Of a stretch of 64,000 bases of DNA, positions 1-8,582 are shown in pieces. Origin of the DNA: Luteitalea sp. TBR-22 (GTDB taxonomy: Bacteria > Acidobacteriota > Vicinamibacteria > Vicinamibacterales > Vicinamibacteraceae); NCBI RefSeq assembly GCF_016865485.1, contig NZ_AP024452.1, positions 2,626,501 through 2,690,500 of the forward strand, written 5' to 3'. Position 1 is the stretch's first letter. Each line of letters starts with the position of its first letter. The notes under the pieces are model-generated. The model was not told where the DNA came from. It worked only from the letters and a program-made list of their open reading frames with translations, and did no database searches. Both the position numbers and the translations under genes were made by a program.

Positions 1-24
1 CGGTAATCCTCGGCAGCACTCCGG

Positions 25-45
25 GGGGCGGCCTCGCGCCGCCCC
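25..45. other. GC-rich hairpin before the first gene
   Basis: An 8-bp perfect stem (GGGGCGGC at 25-32 with GCCGCCCC at 38-45) closes a 5-nt loop. No T-tract follows, so it is not a convincing intrinsic terminator. It may be the end of an upstream transcript outside the window. Confidence 0.35.
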
Positions 46-61
46 GTGTCACACTCCCCTC

Positions 62-661
62 ATGCGTGTCCGCCTTGCGAGTCTCGGGCTGGTCGCGGTG
101 CTCGGCATCGCGCACCTCGGCGCGCAGCCGCCGGCCAGTCTCGCCGGCACGTGGCGCTACAACGCCGAGGCGAGTGACGTCGGCGGCACGGGCGACGGCG
201 CGGACGACTCGGGGCCGATGACGCTCGGCGGCTTCGGGACGGCCGGACGTGCCCCGCTCGGGGGGTACGGCTCCACGGGCGTGATGACGCCCATGACGCC
301 GGAGGCGCGCAAGCAGCGCGCCGACCTGGTGCGCGAACTGGTGCAGCCGTCGCGTCGCCTGACGATCACGCAGGACGCGGCCAGCATCTCGTTCACCTTC
401 GACGATGGTCGCACGGTGAAGTACCGGACCGACGGCAAGCCGGAGAAGCACCAGGCCGTCAACGGCGTCGTCGAGACCGAGACGCGCTGGAAGAAGGGAC
501 GCCTCGTGCGCGAGACTCACCTGGACGACGGCCTGTCGATCGAGGAGACGTTCACGCTCGTGTCGCCGCGCGGCCTGGTCATCGAAACCGAGGTACTCGG
601 CGGCATTGGCCGACGCAAGCCGGTCCGCCGCGTCTACGACCCTGTCGAGGACACACCCTGA
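62..661 (+). CDS. secreted hypothetical protein
   Basis: 199 residues. The N-terminus has one Arg pair and a hydrophobic stretch ending near AHLGAQ, which reads as a signal peptide with cleavage around residue 21. A Gly-rich segment (about residues 41-75) follows, then alternating polar and hydrophobic strands (about 95-190) suggesting a small beta-rich domain. I do not recognise a family or catalytic motif. It lies 5 nt upstream of the SDR gene on the same strand, so the two may be co-transcribed. The ATG is the first in frame after the hairpin and has no clear Shine-Dalgarno. Function unknown; export is inferred from the N-terminus only. Confidence 0.7.
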   Translation: MRVRLASLGLVAVLGIAHLGAQPPASLAGTWRYNAEASDVGGTGDGADDSGPMTLGGFGTAGRAPLGGYGSTGVMTPMTPEARKQRADLVRELVQPSRRLTITQDAASISFTFDDGRTVKYRTDGKPEKHQAVNGVVETETRWKKGRLVRETHLDDGLSIEETFTLVSPRGLVIETEVLGGIGRRKPVRRVYDPVEDTP

Positions 662-666
662 ACGTC

Positions 667-1479
667 ATGAGCGATCCGACCCGTCCGAACCTTCCGCACG
701 CCTTCGACCTGACTGGCCGCGTCGCCCTGGTGACCGGCTCCACCTCCGGCATCGGCAAGGGCATCGCGTTCCAGCTGGCAGCGCTGGGCGCCTCGGTGAT
801 GGTGACCGGGCGATCCCGGGAGGCAGGGCAGGGCGTGCTCGCGGCCATCGGCGCCGCCGGCGGCCGCGCCGACTTCGAGCCGTGCGATCTGGTGGACGAG
901 GCGTCCTGCCGCCGGCTGGTCGAGGCGACGGTCGCCCGGTTCGGCCACCTGGACATCCTGGTCAACAACGCCGCGGACACGTCGCGCGGCGACGTCCGCA
1001 GCACGCGGATGGAGGACTGGGACCGCATCTTCGCCATCAACGTGCGGGCGCCGTTCGTCCTGATGCAGGCCGCGGTGCCGCACCTCGAGGCGCGCGGCGG
1101 CGGCGCCATCCTGAACGTCGGCTCGGTCAACGCCTACATCGGCGAGCCGAAGCTGACGGCCTACTCCGCGTCGAAGGGCGCGCTGCAGACGCTGACCAAG
1201 AACGCGGCGGCGCAGCTGAACGCGGTACGCATCCGCGTCAACCAGATCAACGCCGGCTGGACGCTGACCGAGGGCGAGCGCAAGGTGAAGCGCGAGCAGG
1301 AGGGCAAGGGCGACGAGTGGGTCGCCGAGGCGGTCGCGACGCGCCCGTTCGGCCGGCTGCTCGAGCCAGCCGACATCGCCTACGCGGTCGCTTACTATGT
1401 GTCGGATGCGGCCGCCTGCGTGACTGGCTCGGTGATGGACCTCGAGCAGTACCCTGTCGGCGCGCCGCCGGCGTGGTAG
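667..1479 (+). CDS. SDR-family NAD(P)-dependent oxidoreductase
   Basis: 270 residues, normal length for a classical short-chain dehydrogenase/reductase. Visible are the cofactor glycine motif TGSTSGIGKG (residues 23-32), the NNAA motif near 100, the catalytic-site serine in NVGSVN, and Tyr166 and Lys170 of the YxxxK motif (YSASK). The active site is therefore complete. Such enzymes oxidise or reduce alcohol/ketone groups in the cytosol; substrate cannot be read from sequence. The next gene is a sugar-phosphate isomerase/epimerase-like protein, which makes a polyol or sugar-acid substrate plausible (inference). Confidence 0.93.
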   Translation: MSDPTRPNLPHAFDLTGRVALVTGSTSGIGKGIAFQLAALGASVMVTGRSREAGQGVLAAIGAAGGRADFEPCDLVDEASCRRLVEATVARFGHLDILVNNAADTSRGDVRSTRMEDWDRIFAINVRAPFVLMQAAVPHLEARGGGAILNVGSVNAYIGEPKLTAYSASKGALQTLTKNAAAQLNAVRIRVNQINAGWTLTEGERKVKREQEGKGDEWVAEAVATRPFGRLLEPADIAYAVAYYVSDAAACVTGSVMDLEQYPVGAPPAW

Positions 1480-1498
1480 TCGGCTGGCGCCGACTCCC

Positions 1499-1525
1499 AC
1501 GAATTTCGAATTTCAAATTTCAAAG
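1499..1525. repeat. AT-rich AATTTC repeat arm (solo)
   Basis: Tandem copies of a 7-bp AATTTCA/AATTTCG unit in an otherwise very GC-rich gap. The same unit forms both arms of larger palindromic elements at 19144, 20882, 23259 and 36576. Here only one arm is present, ending 7 nt before the next start codon. Confidence 0.7.
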
Positions 1526-1531
1526 TCTCTG

Positions 1532-2419
1532 ATGCCTCCCCGTATCTCCGTCTTCCCCAAGTGCTACTTCGACGAGTTGTGTGCCGGCCGGATGGACTAT
1601 CTCCAGTGGCTGCGCGATGCGAAGGCCCTCGGTGGCGAGGGCATCGAGCACTACGACGGGTTCCTCGCGCCGCTCGGTCCCGACGCGGCCAGGCGCGTGC
1701 GTGACGTGCTCGAGGAGACCGGGCAGGTGTCGTCGCTCCTGTGCTTCTCGCCCGACTTCACGCATCCCGATGCCGAGGAACGCAAGCGCCAGGTGCAGCG
1801 GCAGAAGGACGCCATCGACATGTCGGTGGCGCTCGGCGTGCGGTACTGCCGCACGTTGAGCGGACAGCGGCTCCCGGGGATGTCGCGTGCCGAGGGCGTG
1901 CAGCGCACCGTGGACGGCATCCGCGCGTCGCTCGACTACGCGGCCGAACGCGACGTCGTGCTCTGCATGGAGAACCACTACAAGGACGGCAACTGGACGT
2001 ACCCGGAGTTTGCGCAGGCCGAGGACGTGTTCCTGGAGATCATCGAGCAGATCGATCACCCGAACTTCGGCGTCCAGTACGACCCGTCCAACGCGCTGGT
2101 CGGCGGCTACGATCCGCTGACCTTCCTCGACAAGGTGAAGCACCGCGTCGTCAGCATGCATGCCTCCGACCGCTACCTCGCGCCCGGGGCGACGCTCGAG
2201 GACCTGAAGCAGGGCGACGGCAGCACGGGCTACAGCGCGGCGCTCAAGCACGGCGAGACGGGCAAGGGGCTCAACGACTACGACACGATTTTCCGCATCC
2301 TGGCCTCGGTCGGCTACCAGGGCTGGATCTCGATCGAGGACGGCATGAACGGCCTCGACGAACTGGCCCGGTCGGCCGAGTTCCTCAAGATGAAGCGCGC
2401 GCAATACTACGGTCAGTAA
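1532..2419 (+). CDS. sugar phosphate isomerase/epimerase family protein (TIM barrel)
   Basis: 295 residues, typical of the xylose isomerase-like TIM-barrel family. Metal-ligand-type positions are present in order: the Glu of MENHY (Glu147), the Asp of YDPSNA, the His of MHASD and the Glu of ISIEDG near the C-terminus. The family isomerises or epimerises sugars and keto-sugars in the cytosol; this member's substrate is unknown. It follows the SDR gene across a 52-nt gap holding the AT repeat arm. The ATG at 1532 is directly followed by conserved sequence (PRISVFPK), so no longer start is needed. Confidence 0.88.
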   Translation: MPPRISVFPKCYFDELCAGRMDYLQWLRDAKALGGEGIEHYDGFLAPLGPDAARRVRDVLEETGQVSSLLCFSPDFTHPDAEERKRQVQRQKDAIDMSVALGVRYCRTLSGQRLPGMSRAEGVQRTVDGIRASLDYAAERDVVLCMENHYKDGNWTYPEFAQAEDVFLEIIEQIDHPNFGVQYDPSNALVGGYDPLTFLDKVKHRVVSMHASDRYLAPGATLEDLKQGDGSTGYSAALKHGETGKGLNDYDTIFRILASVGYQGWISIEDGMNGLDELARSAEFLKMKRAQYYGQ

Positions 2420-2427
2420 CGAAACGA

Positions 2428-2500
2428 CGTAGGCGTCGAGCTTCAGCTCGACGCGCAGCGCGACTGAGGATGACCATCGACCTGAAGGTCGACGGCTACG
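2428..2500. repeat. paired hairpin repeat, CGTAGSCGTCG family
   Basis: Two hairpins of the same family face each other: 2428-2453 (stem GCGTCGAGC/GCTCGACGC, loop TTCA) and 2477-2500 (stem TCGACC/GGTCGA, loop TGAA, followed by CGGCTACG). The second is a variant of the reverse complement of the first. Similar hairpins occur at 11826, 16512, 22689, 32049, 40394, 40471, 43739, 50951 and 60412. Confidence 0.75.
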
Positions 2501-2511
2501 CGTGAGGTGTG

Positions 2512-3396
2512 ATGGCCAAGAAGAAGACCACGCCGAATCCCGTCGTCGGGCTCGTGCAGATGACCTGCTCACCCGATCCGGACAAGAACCTGAAGAAGGC
2601 CATCGCCCGCATCGGCGAGGCGGCAAAGCAGGGCGCGACCATCGTGTGCCTGCAGGAGCTGTTCCGGTCGCAGTACTTCTGCCAGACCGAGGACACCGAG
2701 CTCTTCAAGCTCGCCGAGCCGATCCCCGGGCCGACGACGGAGGTGCTGGCCAGGGCGGCCCGCAAGCACAAGGTGGTGCTCGTGTCGTCGCTGTTCGAAC
2801 GGCGCGCCGCCGGCCTCTACCACAACACCGCGGTGATCTTCGACCAGGACGGCAGCGTGGTGGGGAAGTACCGGAAGATGCACATCCCGGACGACCCGCT
2901 GTACTACGAGAAGTTCTACTTCACGCCGGGCGACCTCGGCTTCCGCGTGCACCAGACGTCGCGGGGCAACTGCGGTGTGCTCGTGTGCTGGGACCAGTGG
3001 TTCCCGGAGGCGGCGCGCCTGACGGCGCTGCAGGGCGCGCAGTTCCTGTTCTACCCGACCGCCATCGGCTGGCTGCCGGGCGAGAAGCAGGAGATGAACC
3101 TCGCGCAGCACACGGCGTGGGAGACCGCGCAGCGCGCGCACGCCATCGCCAACGGCGTATTCGTGGTCTCGGTCAATCGCGTCGGGCTCGAGGGTTCGCT
3201 GCAGTTCTGGGGACAGTCGTTCGTGGCCGATCCGTTCGGCCGCATCCTCGCCAGGGCCTCGTCCGACAAGGAAGAGACCCTGCTGGTGGAGTGCGACCTG
3301 TCGTTGATCGAGCAGACGCGCCAGAACTGGCCGTTCCTCCGCGACCGCCGCATCGACGCCTACGCGCCGATCACGCAGCGGCTGATCGAGCCGTGA
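2512..3396 (+). CDS. aguB: N-carbamoylputrescine amidase (carbon-nitrogen hydrolase)
   Basis: 294 residues from the ATG at 2512 (a GTG at 2509 adds one residue). A nitrilase-superfamily enzyme with the full Glu-Lys-Cys triad: Glu49 (CLQELF), Lys122 (YRKMHIP) and Cys159 (VCWDQW). The length, the YRKMHIPDDP segment and a neighbouring agmatine deiminase point to hydrolysis of N-carbamoylputrescine to putrescine, CO2 and ammonia, the last step of agmatine-to-putrescine conversion in the cytosol. A start codon for the next gene overlaps its stop (GTGA at 3393), consistent with translational coupling. Confidence 0.92.
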   Translation: MAKKKTTPNPVVGLVQMTCSPDPDKNLKKAIARIGEAAKQGATIVCLQELFRSQYFCQTEDTELFKLAEPIPGPTTEVLARAARKHKVVLVSSLFERRAAGLYHNTAVIFDQDGSVVGKYRKMHIPDDPLYYEKFYFTPGDLGFRVHQTSRGNCGVLVCWDQWFPEAARLTALQGAQFLFYPTAIGWLPGEKQEMNLAQHTAWETAQRAHAIANGVFVVSVNRVGLEGSLQFWGQSFVADPFGRILARASSDKEETLLVECDLSLIEQTRQNWPFLRDRRIDAYAPITQRLIEP

Positions 3397-3431
3397 CCCG
3401 CCTTCGCCCGTCGCCAGTTCTCGAAGCACCG

Positions 3432-4499
3432 ATGGACCGCTCCGGCTCCGGCGCGGCAAGCGCCGCGACGCCTGCCGCGCGCGGCTACCGCATGCCGGCC
3501 GAGTGGCATCCGCACGCCGCCACGTGGCTCACGTGGCCGAAGGACCCGGTCACCTGGCCCGACCGGGTGCCGCAGGTGCAGGAGATCTTCCTGCAGTTCC
3601 TCGACGCGCTCACGCCGCACGAGCGCGTGTGCCTGCTCGTCGACGACGAGGGCGTGGCCGAGGACGTGCGTCGGCGCTGCGCGGGGCGGCCTGCCGTGCT
3701 GGCCAACCTCGAGCTGATTCCGATCGAGACCGTCGATTCCTGGATCCGCGACTACGGCCCGAACTTCCTGCTCGGGCAGGACGGGCAACTGGCGTTCAAC
3801 CACTGGGGCTTCAACGCCTGGGGCGGCAAGTACGAGTCGCTGATGCGCGATGCGTCGGTGCCCGCGCGCCTCGATGCGCTGGCCGGGATCCCGAAGTTCG
3901 AGCCGGGCATCATCCTCGAAGGCGGGTCGATCGACGTCAACGGCGCCGGCACCGTGCTCACGACGGAGCAGTGCCTGCTCAACCCGAATCGCAACCCGGG
4001 GAAGTCGCGCGACGAGATCGAGGCCTACCTCCGGTTGTATCTCGGCGTGCAGCAGGTGATCTGGCTCGGCGAGGGCATCGAGGGCGACGACACCGACGGG
4101 CACGTCGACGACATCACCCGTTTCGTCGCCCGCGACACGATCGTCACGCTGGTCGAGGACGATCCCGCCGACCCGAACCACAAGCCGCTGGCCGACAACC
4201 TCGCGCGGCTCCAGGCGTCGCGGCAGCCCGACGGCTCGCCCTGGCGCATCGTGACGTTGCCCGGGTGCGGGCACGTGATGGCCGAGGGCGATCGCCTGCC
4301 GGCCAGCTACGCCAACTTCTACATCGCCAACGGCGTGGTCCTGGCCCCGATGTATGGCCACGAGAACGACGCGCACGCCGAGTTGATGCTCCAGGACCTC
4401 TTCCCGACCCGGCGCGTGGTGCCGATCCAGTGCGAACCGCTGGTCTGGGGTATGGGTTCCATCCACTGCGTCACCCAGCAGCAACCGGCATCGAGGTAG
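3432..4499 (+). CDS. aguA: agmatine deiminase
   Basis: 355 residues. Agmatine deiminase of the peptidyl-arginine deiminase superfamily, converting agmatine to N-carbamoylputrescine. Family landmarks are MPAEWHPH near the N-terminus, SWIRDYGP, GDDTDGHVDD and the C-terminal GSIHCVTQQ whose Cys346 is the catalytic nucleophile. The ATG at 3432 is chosen because the family begins 10-20 residues before MPAEW; a GTG at 3393 overlapping the aguB stop would add 13 residues and is possible. With aguB it forms a complete agmatine-to-putrescine pair. Confidence 0.93.
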   Translation: MDRSGSGAASAATPAARGYRMPAEWHPHAATWLTWPKDPVTWPDRVPQVQEIFLQFLDALTPHERVCLLVDDEGVAEDVRRRCAGRPAVLANLELIPIETVDSWIRDYGPNFLLGQDGQLAFNHWGFNAWGGKYESLMRDASVPARLDALAGIPKFEPGIILEGGSIDVNGAGTVLTTEQCLLNPNRNPGKSRDEIEAYLRLYLGVQQVIWLGEGIEGDDTDGHVDDITRFVARDTIVTLVEDDPADPNHKPLADNLARLQASRQPDGSPWRIVTLPGCGHVMAEGDRLPASYANFYIANGVVLAPMYGHENDAHAELMLQDLFPTRRVVPIQCEPLVWGMGSIHCVTQQQPASR

Positions 4500-4590
4500 G
4501 CCCCGTCTCCGACCGCGCCCGCCCTCCGCGCCTGTCGGGGTACACTCGGATGTCCGGACTTTTCTGACCCTTTACGAGGCTCACTCGCAG

Positions 4591-6306
4591 ATGCAAGTCA
4601 TCCGTTCCCCGAAGGTGTACGACGTGGTCGTCGTCGGCTCGGGCGCCGGCGGCGGGATTGCCGCCAAGGTGCTGACCGAGGCTGGCGCCGAGGTGTGCAT
4701 GCTCGAAGCCGGTCCGCAGTGGGACCAGGCGCGCGACGGCAAGATGCTGGGCTGGCCCTACGAGTCGCCACGTCGCGGCGCGCCGACCGAGCGTCCGTTC
4801 GGCGAGTTCGACGCCGCGTGGGGGGGCTGGGAACTGCCGGGCGAGCCGTACACGGCAGGCAAGGGGTCGCAGTTCGACTGGTTCCGGGCGCGCATGCTGG
4901 GCGGCCGCACCAACCACTGGGGCCGTATCTCGCTGCGCTGGGGACCGGACGACTTCCGGCGCAAGAGCATCGACGGCCTCGGCGACGACTGGCCGATCAC
5001 CTACGACGACATCAAGCCGTACTACGACAAGCTCGACGAGTTCGTCGGCATCTTCGGCACCAACCACGCCGCGCAGACGGGCCTGCACAACGAGCCGGAC
5101 GGCAAGTTCCAGCCGCCGCCCCTGCCGCGCGCCTACGAGCTGTACTTCAAGCAGGCCGCCGACAAGCTGAAGATCGCCTGCGTCCCGTCGCGCTTGTCGA
5201 TCCTCACCCGGCCGCTGAACGGCCGCGCCGCGTGCCACTACTGTGCGCAGTGCGGGCGCGGCTGCACGACGCACTCGAACTTCCAGTCGCCGACCGTGCT
5301 GCTGCCCCCGGCGATGGCCACCGGCAAGCTGACGATCGTCACCGGCGCGATGGCGCGCGAGGTGCTCAGCAACGCCGAGGGCAAGGCCACCGGCGTGTCG
5401 TACATCGACACGACGACCGGTGAGGAGAAGACGGTCCAGGGCCGGATCGTGGTGCTCGCGGCCAGCGCCTGCGAGAGCGCCCGCCTGCTCCTGAACTCCA
5501 AGTCGGCGCGCTTCCCGAACGGCCTGGCCAACGGCAGCGGCGCGGTGGGCAAGTACCTCACCGACTCGACCGGCGCCAGCCTGTCGGGCTTCATCCCGAA
5601 GATGGTCGGGATGCCGAATCACAACGAGGACGGCACCGGCGGCATGCACCTCTACATGCCGTGGTGGCTCCACAACGTGAAGGACAAGCTGCCGTTCCCG
5701 CGTGGCTACCACATCGAGCCGGGCGGCGGACGCCGCATGCCGGGCTTCGGCTTCATGGGCGGCATCGAGCGCCACCCCGGTGGATCGGGCGGCGGGTATG
5801 GCAAGGGCCTGAAGGACGAGTACCGGCGCCTCTGGGGCGCGACGATCGGCTTTGCCGGCCGCGGCGAGATGGTGCCCAACAAGGACACCTACATGGACAT
5901 CGACCCGAACGTGGTGGACAAGTGGGGCATCCCCGTGCCGCGCTTCCACTGGAAGTTCGGCGACGAGGAACGGCTGCAGGCCCGTCACATGATGGAGACC
6001 TTCAAGGCGCTCATCGAGGAGATGGGCGGCACGGTCCTCGGCAGGATCCCCGGGCCCGAGGAGGACTACGGCCTGGCGGCCGGCGGCCGCATCATCCACG
6101 AGGCCGGCGTCGTCCGCATGGGCGACGACCCGAACGCGGCGCCGCTCAACAAGTACTGCCAGGCGCACGAGGTGAAGAACCTGTTTGTCGCCGACGCGGG
6201 CCCGTTCGTCTCGCAGGCCGACAAGAACCTGACGTGGACGATCATGGCGCTCGCGTGGCGCACCTGCGAGTACATCGCCGACCAGCGCAAGGCGCTCTCG
6301 ATCTAG
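4591..6306 (+). CDS. GMC-family FAD-dependent oxidoreductase
   Basis: 571 residues. The N-terminal FAD motif GSGAGGGIAAKVL and the EAG step (residues about 11-38) are present, and the C-terminal GMC signature region includes LFVADAGPFVSQADKNLTW. It carries a cysteine cluster CHYCAQCGRGC around residue 210, the type seen in gluconate 2-dehydrogenase-like large subunits. No signal peptide is visible; such subunits are usually exported together with a Tat-signal partner, and the next gene (9 nt downstream) has exactly that. It probably oxidises a sugar, sugar acid or cyclic polyol and passes electrons to a cytochrome. Substrate unknown. Confidence 0.9.
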   Translation: MQVIRSPKVYDVVVVGSGAGGGIAAKVLTEAGAEVCMLEAGPQWDQARDGKMLGWPYESPRRGAPTERPFGEFDAAWGGWELPGEPYTAGKGSQFDWFRARMLGGRTNHWGRISLRWGPDDFRRKSIDGLGDDWPITYDDIKPYYDKLDEFVGIFGTNHAAQTGLHNEPDGKFQPPPLPRAYELYFKQAADKLKIACVPSRLSILTRPLNGRAACHYCAQCGRGCTTHSNFQSPTVLLPPAMATGKLTIVTGAMAREVLSNAEGKATGVSYIDTTTGEEKTVQGRIVVLAASACESARLLLNSKSARFPNGLANGSGAVGKYLTDSTGASLSGFIPKMVGMPNHNEDGTGGMHLYMPWWLHNVKDKLPFPRGYHIEPGGGRRMPGFGFMGGIERHPGGSGGGYGKGLKDEYRRLWGATIGFAGRGEMVPNKDTYMDIDPNVVDKWGIPVPRFHWKFGDEERLQARHMMETFKALIEEMGGTVLGRIPGPEEDYGLAAGGRIIHEAGVVRMGDDPNAAPLNKYCQAHEVKNLFVADAGPFVSQADKNLTWTIMALAWRTCEYIADQRKALSI

Positions 6307-6315
6307 GACGCGACC

Positions 6316-6951
6316 ATGGACGACATGAATCGACGCAAGATGCTCAAGGTGCTCGGCACCGCGCCCGCCATGGCCGGGATCGCGTGGACCGAGGCCGAAG
6401 CCCAGCAGGCGCACCAGCACGCGCAGACCGCGAAGAAGGCCGCCGCGACGGCCAAGGCACCGTACAAGCCGAAGTTCTTCACCGCGCACGAGTACGCGAC
6501 GGTCACCGCCTTCGCCAACCTGATCATCCCGAAGGACGAGCGCTCGGGAAACGCCAGCGACGCCGGCGTGCCCGAGTTCATCGACTTCATGATGATCGAC
6601 CAGCCCGACCGCCAGCTCCTGATGCGCGGCGGGATCAAGTGGGTCGACAGCGAGTGCCGCAAGCAGTTCGGCCAGCCGTTCGTGAAGTGCACGGCCGCGC
6701 AGCAGACCCAGATCTGCGACGCGCTCGCGTACCCGGCCAAGGCCAGGCCCGAGCACTCCCACGGCGTCCGCTTCTTCAGCGCCGTCCGCGACCTGACGGC
6801 CACCGGCTTCTTCACCAGCAAGATCGGCATCGCCGACCTCGATTACAAGGGCAACACCTTCGTCGCCAAGTGGACGGGCGCCCCGAAGGAAGCCCTGGAC
6901 CACCTCGGCGTCAGTTACGAGCCGGTGAAGGAGTGGTATCGCGAAGGGTAG
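6316..6951 (+). CDS. gluconate 2-dehydrogenase subunit 3 family protein
   Basis: 211 residues. It starts with a twin-arginine-type signal (NRRKMLKVLGTAPAMAG, cleavage near residue 30) and a His/Gln/Ala-rich linker. The mature part, with FANLIIPKDE and GVPEFIDFMMIDQPDR, is typical of the small subunit of membrane-linked FAD dehydrogenases. It likely carries the GMC subunit encoded 9 nt upstream through the Tat system and stays bound to it in the periplasm. The transcript probably ends at the large inverted repeat just downstream. Confidence 0.88.
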   Translation: MDDMNRRKMLKVLGTAPAMAGIAWTEAEAQQAHQHAQTAKKAAATAKAPYKPKFFTAHEYATVTAFANLIIPKDERSGNASDAGVPEFIDFMMIDQPDRQLLMRGGIKWVDSECRKQFGQPFVKCTAAQQTQICDALAYPAKARPEHSHGVRFFSAVRDLTATGFFTSKIGIADLDYKGNTFVAKWTGAPKEALDHLGVSYEPVKEWYREG

Positions 6952-6973
6952 AAGGTAAGAAGAGTAGAAGGTA

Positions 6974-7039
6974 AGAAGGCAGGGCGGGAAGGGCGAAGGA
7001 CTTTTTCCTTGGCCCTTCCGCCTTCCCGGCCTGCCTTCT
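6974..7039. repeat. polypurine/polypyrimidine inverted repeat
   Basis: A 26-bp purine-rich arm (6974-6999) pairs with a pyrimidine-rich arm (7014-7039) with 23 of 26 positions complementary. The 14-nt loop contains five T residues. The flanks continue the strand bias: AGAAGGTAAG units on the left, CTCTTCTGCC units on the right to about 7070. It lies 22 nt after the subunit 3 stop and could terminate or stabilise that mRNA. Confidence 0.7.
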
Positions 7040-7080
7040 GCTCTTCTGCCCTTTTGCTCTTCTACTCTTGTCTGTTCTGC

Positions 7081-7086
7081 TACGCT
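7081..7086 (+). promoter_or_regulatory. putative -10 box for a leaderless transcript
   Basis: TACGCT ends 6 nt before the ATG at 7093. A -10 at this distance would place the start of transcription at or next to the start codon, and no Shine-Dalgarno precedes the ATG. The same spacing recurs at 22287, 32241 and 43825. No good -35 is seen. Confidence 0.35.
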
Positions 7087-7092
7087 GTCGGG

Positions 7093-8550
7093 ATGTTGCT
7101 TCGCATTTCCGCTCTCCTTGTGGGCACCGCTGCGCTCGTCGGCGGCCCCCTCCTGCTTGCACAGGCTCCGCCCCCCAAGAAGGACGTCGCCAAGGTCTGG
7201 ACCGACGTCTGCGCCAGCTGCCATGGGCCCAACATGCAGGGCGCGCAGGCGCCCAGCATGCTCGACGACACCTGGGTCTCCGGTAACGGTGACGACGCCT
7301 CGCTCGCGGCCACGATCAAGAACGGGCGCGTCGCCACCGGCATGCCCGCCTTCGGCGGCCTGCTGACCGACGAGGAAATCCGCGCGATGGTTGTCTACAT
7401 CCGCGAAACCGCCGGAAAGGCCAGGGCTGCCGGCGCCAACTATGCCGCGCCGGCCGCCAACGTCACCGTGCAGAGCGAGAAGCACGCCTTCAAGCTCGAG
7501 ACGGTCCTCGAGGGCGTGAACACGCCGTGGGGCCTCGACTTCCTGCCCGACGGCCGGATGTTGATCACCGAGAAGGGCGGCACCCTGCGCATCGCCGATG
7601 CCAAGGGCGTGCTCGCGCCTGAACCCGTGCAGGGCGTGCCGGCCGTGTGGTCCAAGGGCCAGGGCGGCCTGCTCGATGTCGGCGTGCACCCGCAGTACGC
7701 GAAGAACGGCTGGATCTACATCTCGTACAGCGATCCCGGCGAGAACGACTCGGCGATGACGGCCGTGATCCGCGCCAAGCTCAAGGGCAACGCGCTCACC
7801 GACGTCCAGCAGGTCTTCAAGGCGCCCGCCGCGACCTACCGCACGGGCAACGTCCACTTCGGTTCGCGCTTCGTGTTCGACGGCAAGGGCCACGTGTTCT
7901 TCTCGATCGGCGAGCGCGGCCAGCAGCAGGACGCCCAGGACGTGACCCGCCCCAACGGCAAGGTGCATCGCATCAACGAGGACGGCACGATCCCGGCCGA
8001 CAACCCGTTCGCGAACAAGGCCGCTGCCATCAAGAGCATCTGGAGCTACGGCCACCGCAATCCGCAGGGCCTCACGATGCACCCGACGACGGGCGCGCTG
8101 TATGACGTGGAGCACGGCCCGCGCGGCGGCGACGAGCTGAACCTCGTGGAAAAGGGCAAGAACTACGGCTGGCCGGTGATCACCTACGGGATGAACTACA
8201 ACGGCACGCCGATGACCGACAAGACCGCCGCGCCGGGGATGGAGCAGCCGCTCACGTACTGGGTGCCGTCCATCGCGGTGTCGTCCATCGGGTTCTACAC
8301 GGGGACGAAGTTCCCGCAGTGGAAGGGGAACCTGATCCTCGGCTCGCTGGCCGCCCAGGAACTGCGCCGCCTCGAGCTGACGCCGACCGGCGTGAAGCAG
8401 GAGGTCCTGTTCAAGAACGTCGGCCGCCTGCGCGACGTGGTGATGGGGCCCGACGGCGCGATCTACATCGCGTTCAACCAGCCGGATCGCATCGCGCGCC
8501 TGGTGCCCGCCCCGGCTGCCGGCACCTCGGCGTCGGCCGCCGTGCGCTAG
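7093..8550 (+). CDS. cytochrome c / PQQ-dependent sugar dehydrogenase fusion
   Basis: 485 residues in three parts: a signal peptide (residues 1 to about 23), a c-type cytochrome domain with one heme site CASCHG near residue 40 and distal Met candidates (TGMPAFGG), and a C-terminal glucose/sorbosone dehydrogenase beta-propeller beginning near VNTPWGLDFLPDG. The propeller family uses PQQ to oxidise aldoses; the attached heme would take the electrons in the periplasm. An upstream in-frame ATG at 7009 lies in the inverted repeat and is rejected. It may share an electron route with the GMC/subunit 3 pair next to it (inference). Confidence 0.9.
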   Translation: MLLRISALLVGTAALVGGPLLLAQAPPPKKDVAKVWTDVCASCHGPNMQGAQAPSMLDDTWVSGNGDDASLAATIKNGRVATGMPAFGGLLTDEEIRAMVVYIRETAGKARAAGANYAAPAANVTVQSEKHAFKLETVLEGVNTPWGLDFLPDGRMLITEKGGTLRIADAKGVLAPEPVQGVPAVWSKGQGGLLDVGVHPQYAKNGWIYISYSDPGENDSAMTAVIRAKLKGNALTDVQQVFKAPAATYRTGNVHFGSRFVFDGKGHVFFSIGERGQQQDAQDVTRPNGKVHRINEDGTIPADNPFANKAAAIKSIWSYGHRNPQGLTMHPTTGALYDVEHGPRGGDELNLVEKGKNYGWPVITYGMNYNGTPMTDKTAAPGMEQPLTYWVPSIAVSSIGFYTGTKFPQWKGNLILGSLAAQELRRLELTPTGVKQEVLFKNVGRLRDVVMGPDGAIYIAFNQPDRIARLVPAPAAGTSASAAVR

Positions 8551-8582
8551 CGAGGCCCGACTCGCAGTAGCATCGACGGAAG

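Noticed and set aside
25-45. Intrinsic terminator at the left edge
   Set aside because: The stem is strong but no run of T follows, so it is listed only as a hairpin.
4471-8115. Very long minus-strand open frame of 1214 codons
   Set aside because: It is antisense to aguA, the GMC pair and the cytochrome fusion, all with clear motifs. High GC removes stops; its Arg/Ala/His-rich composition has no domain.
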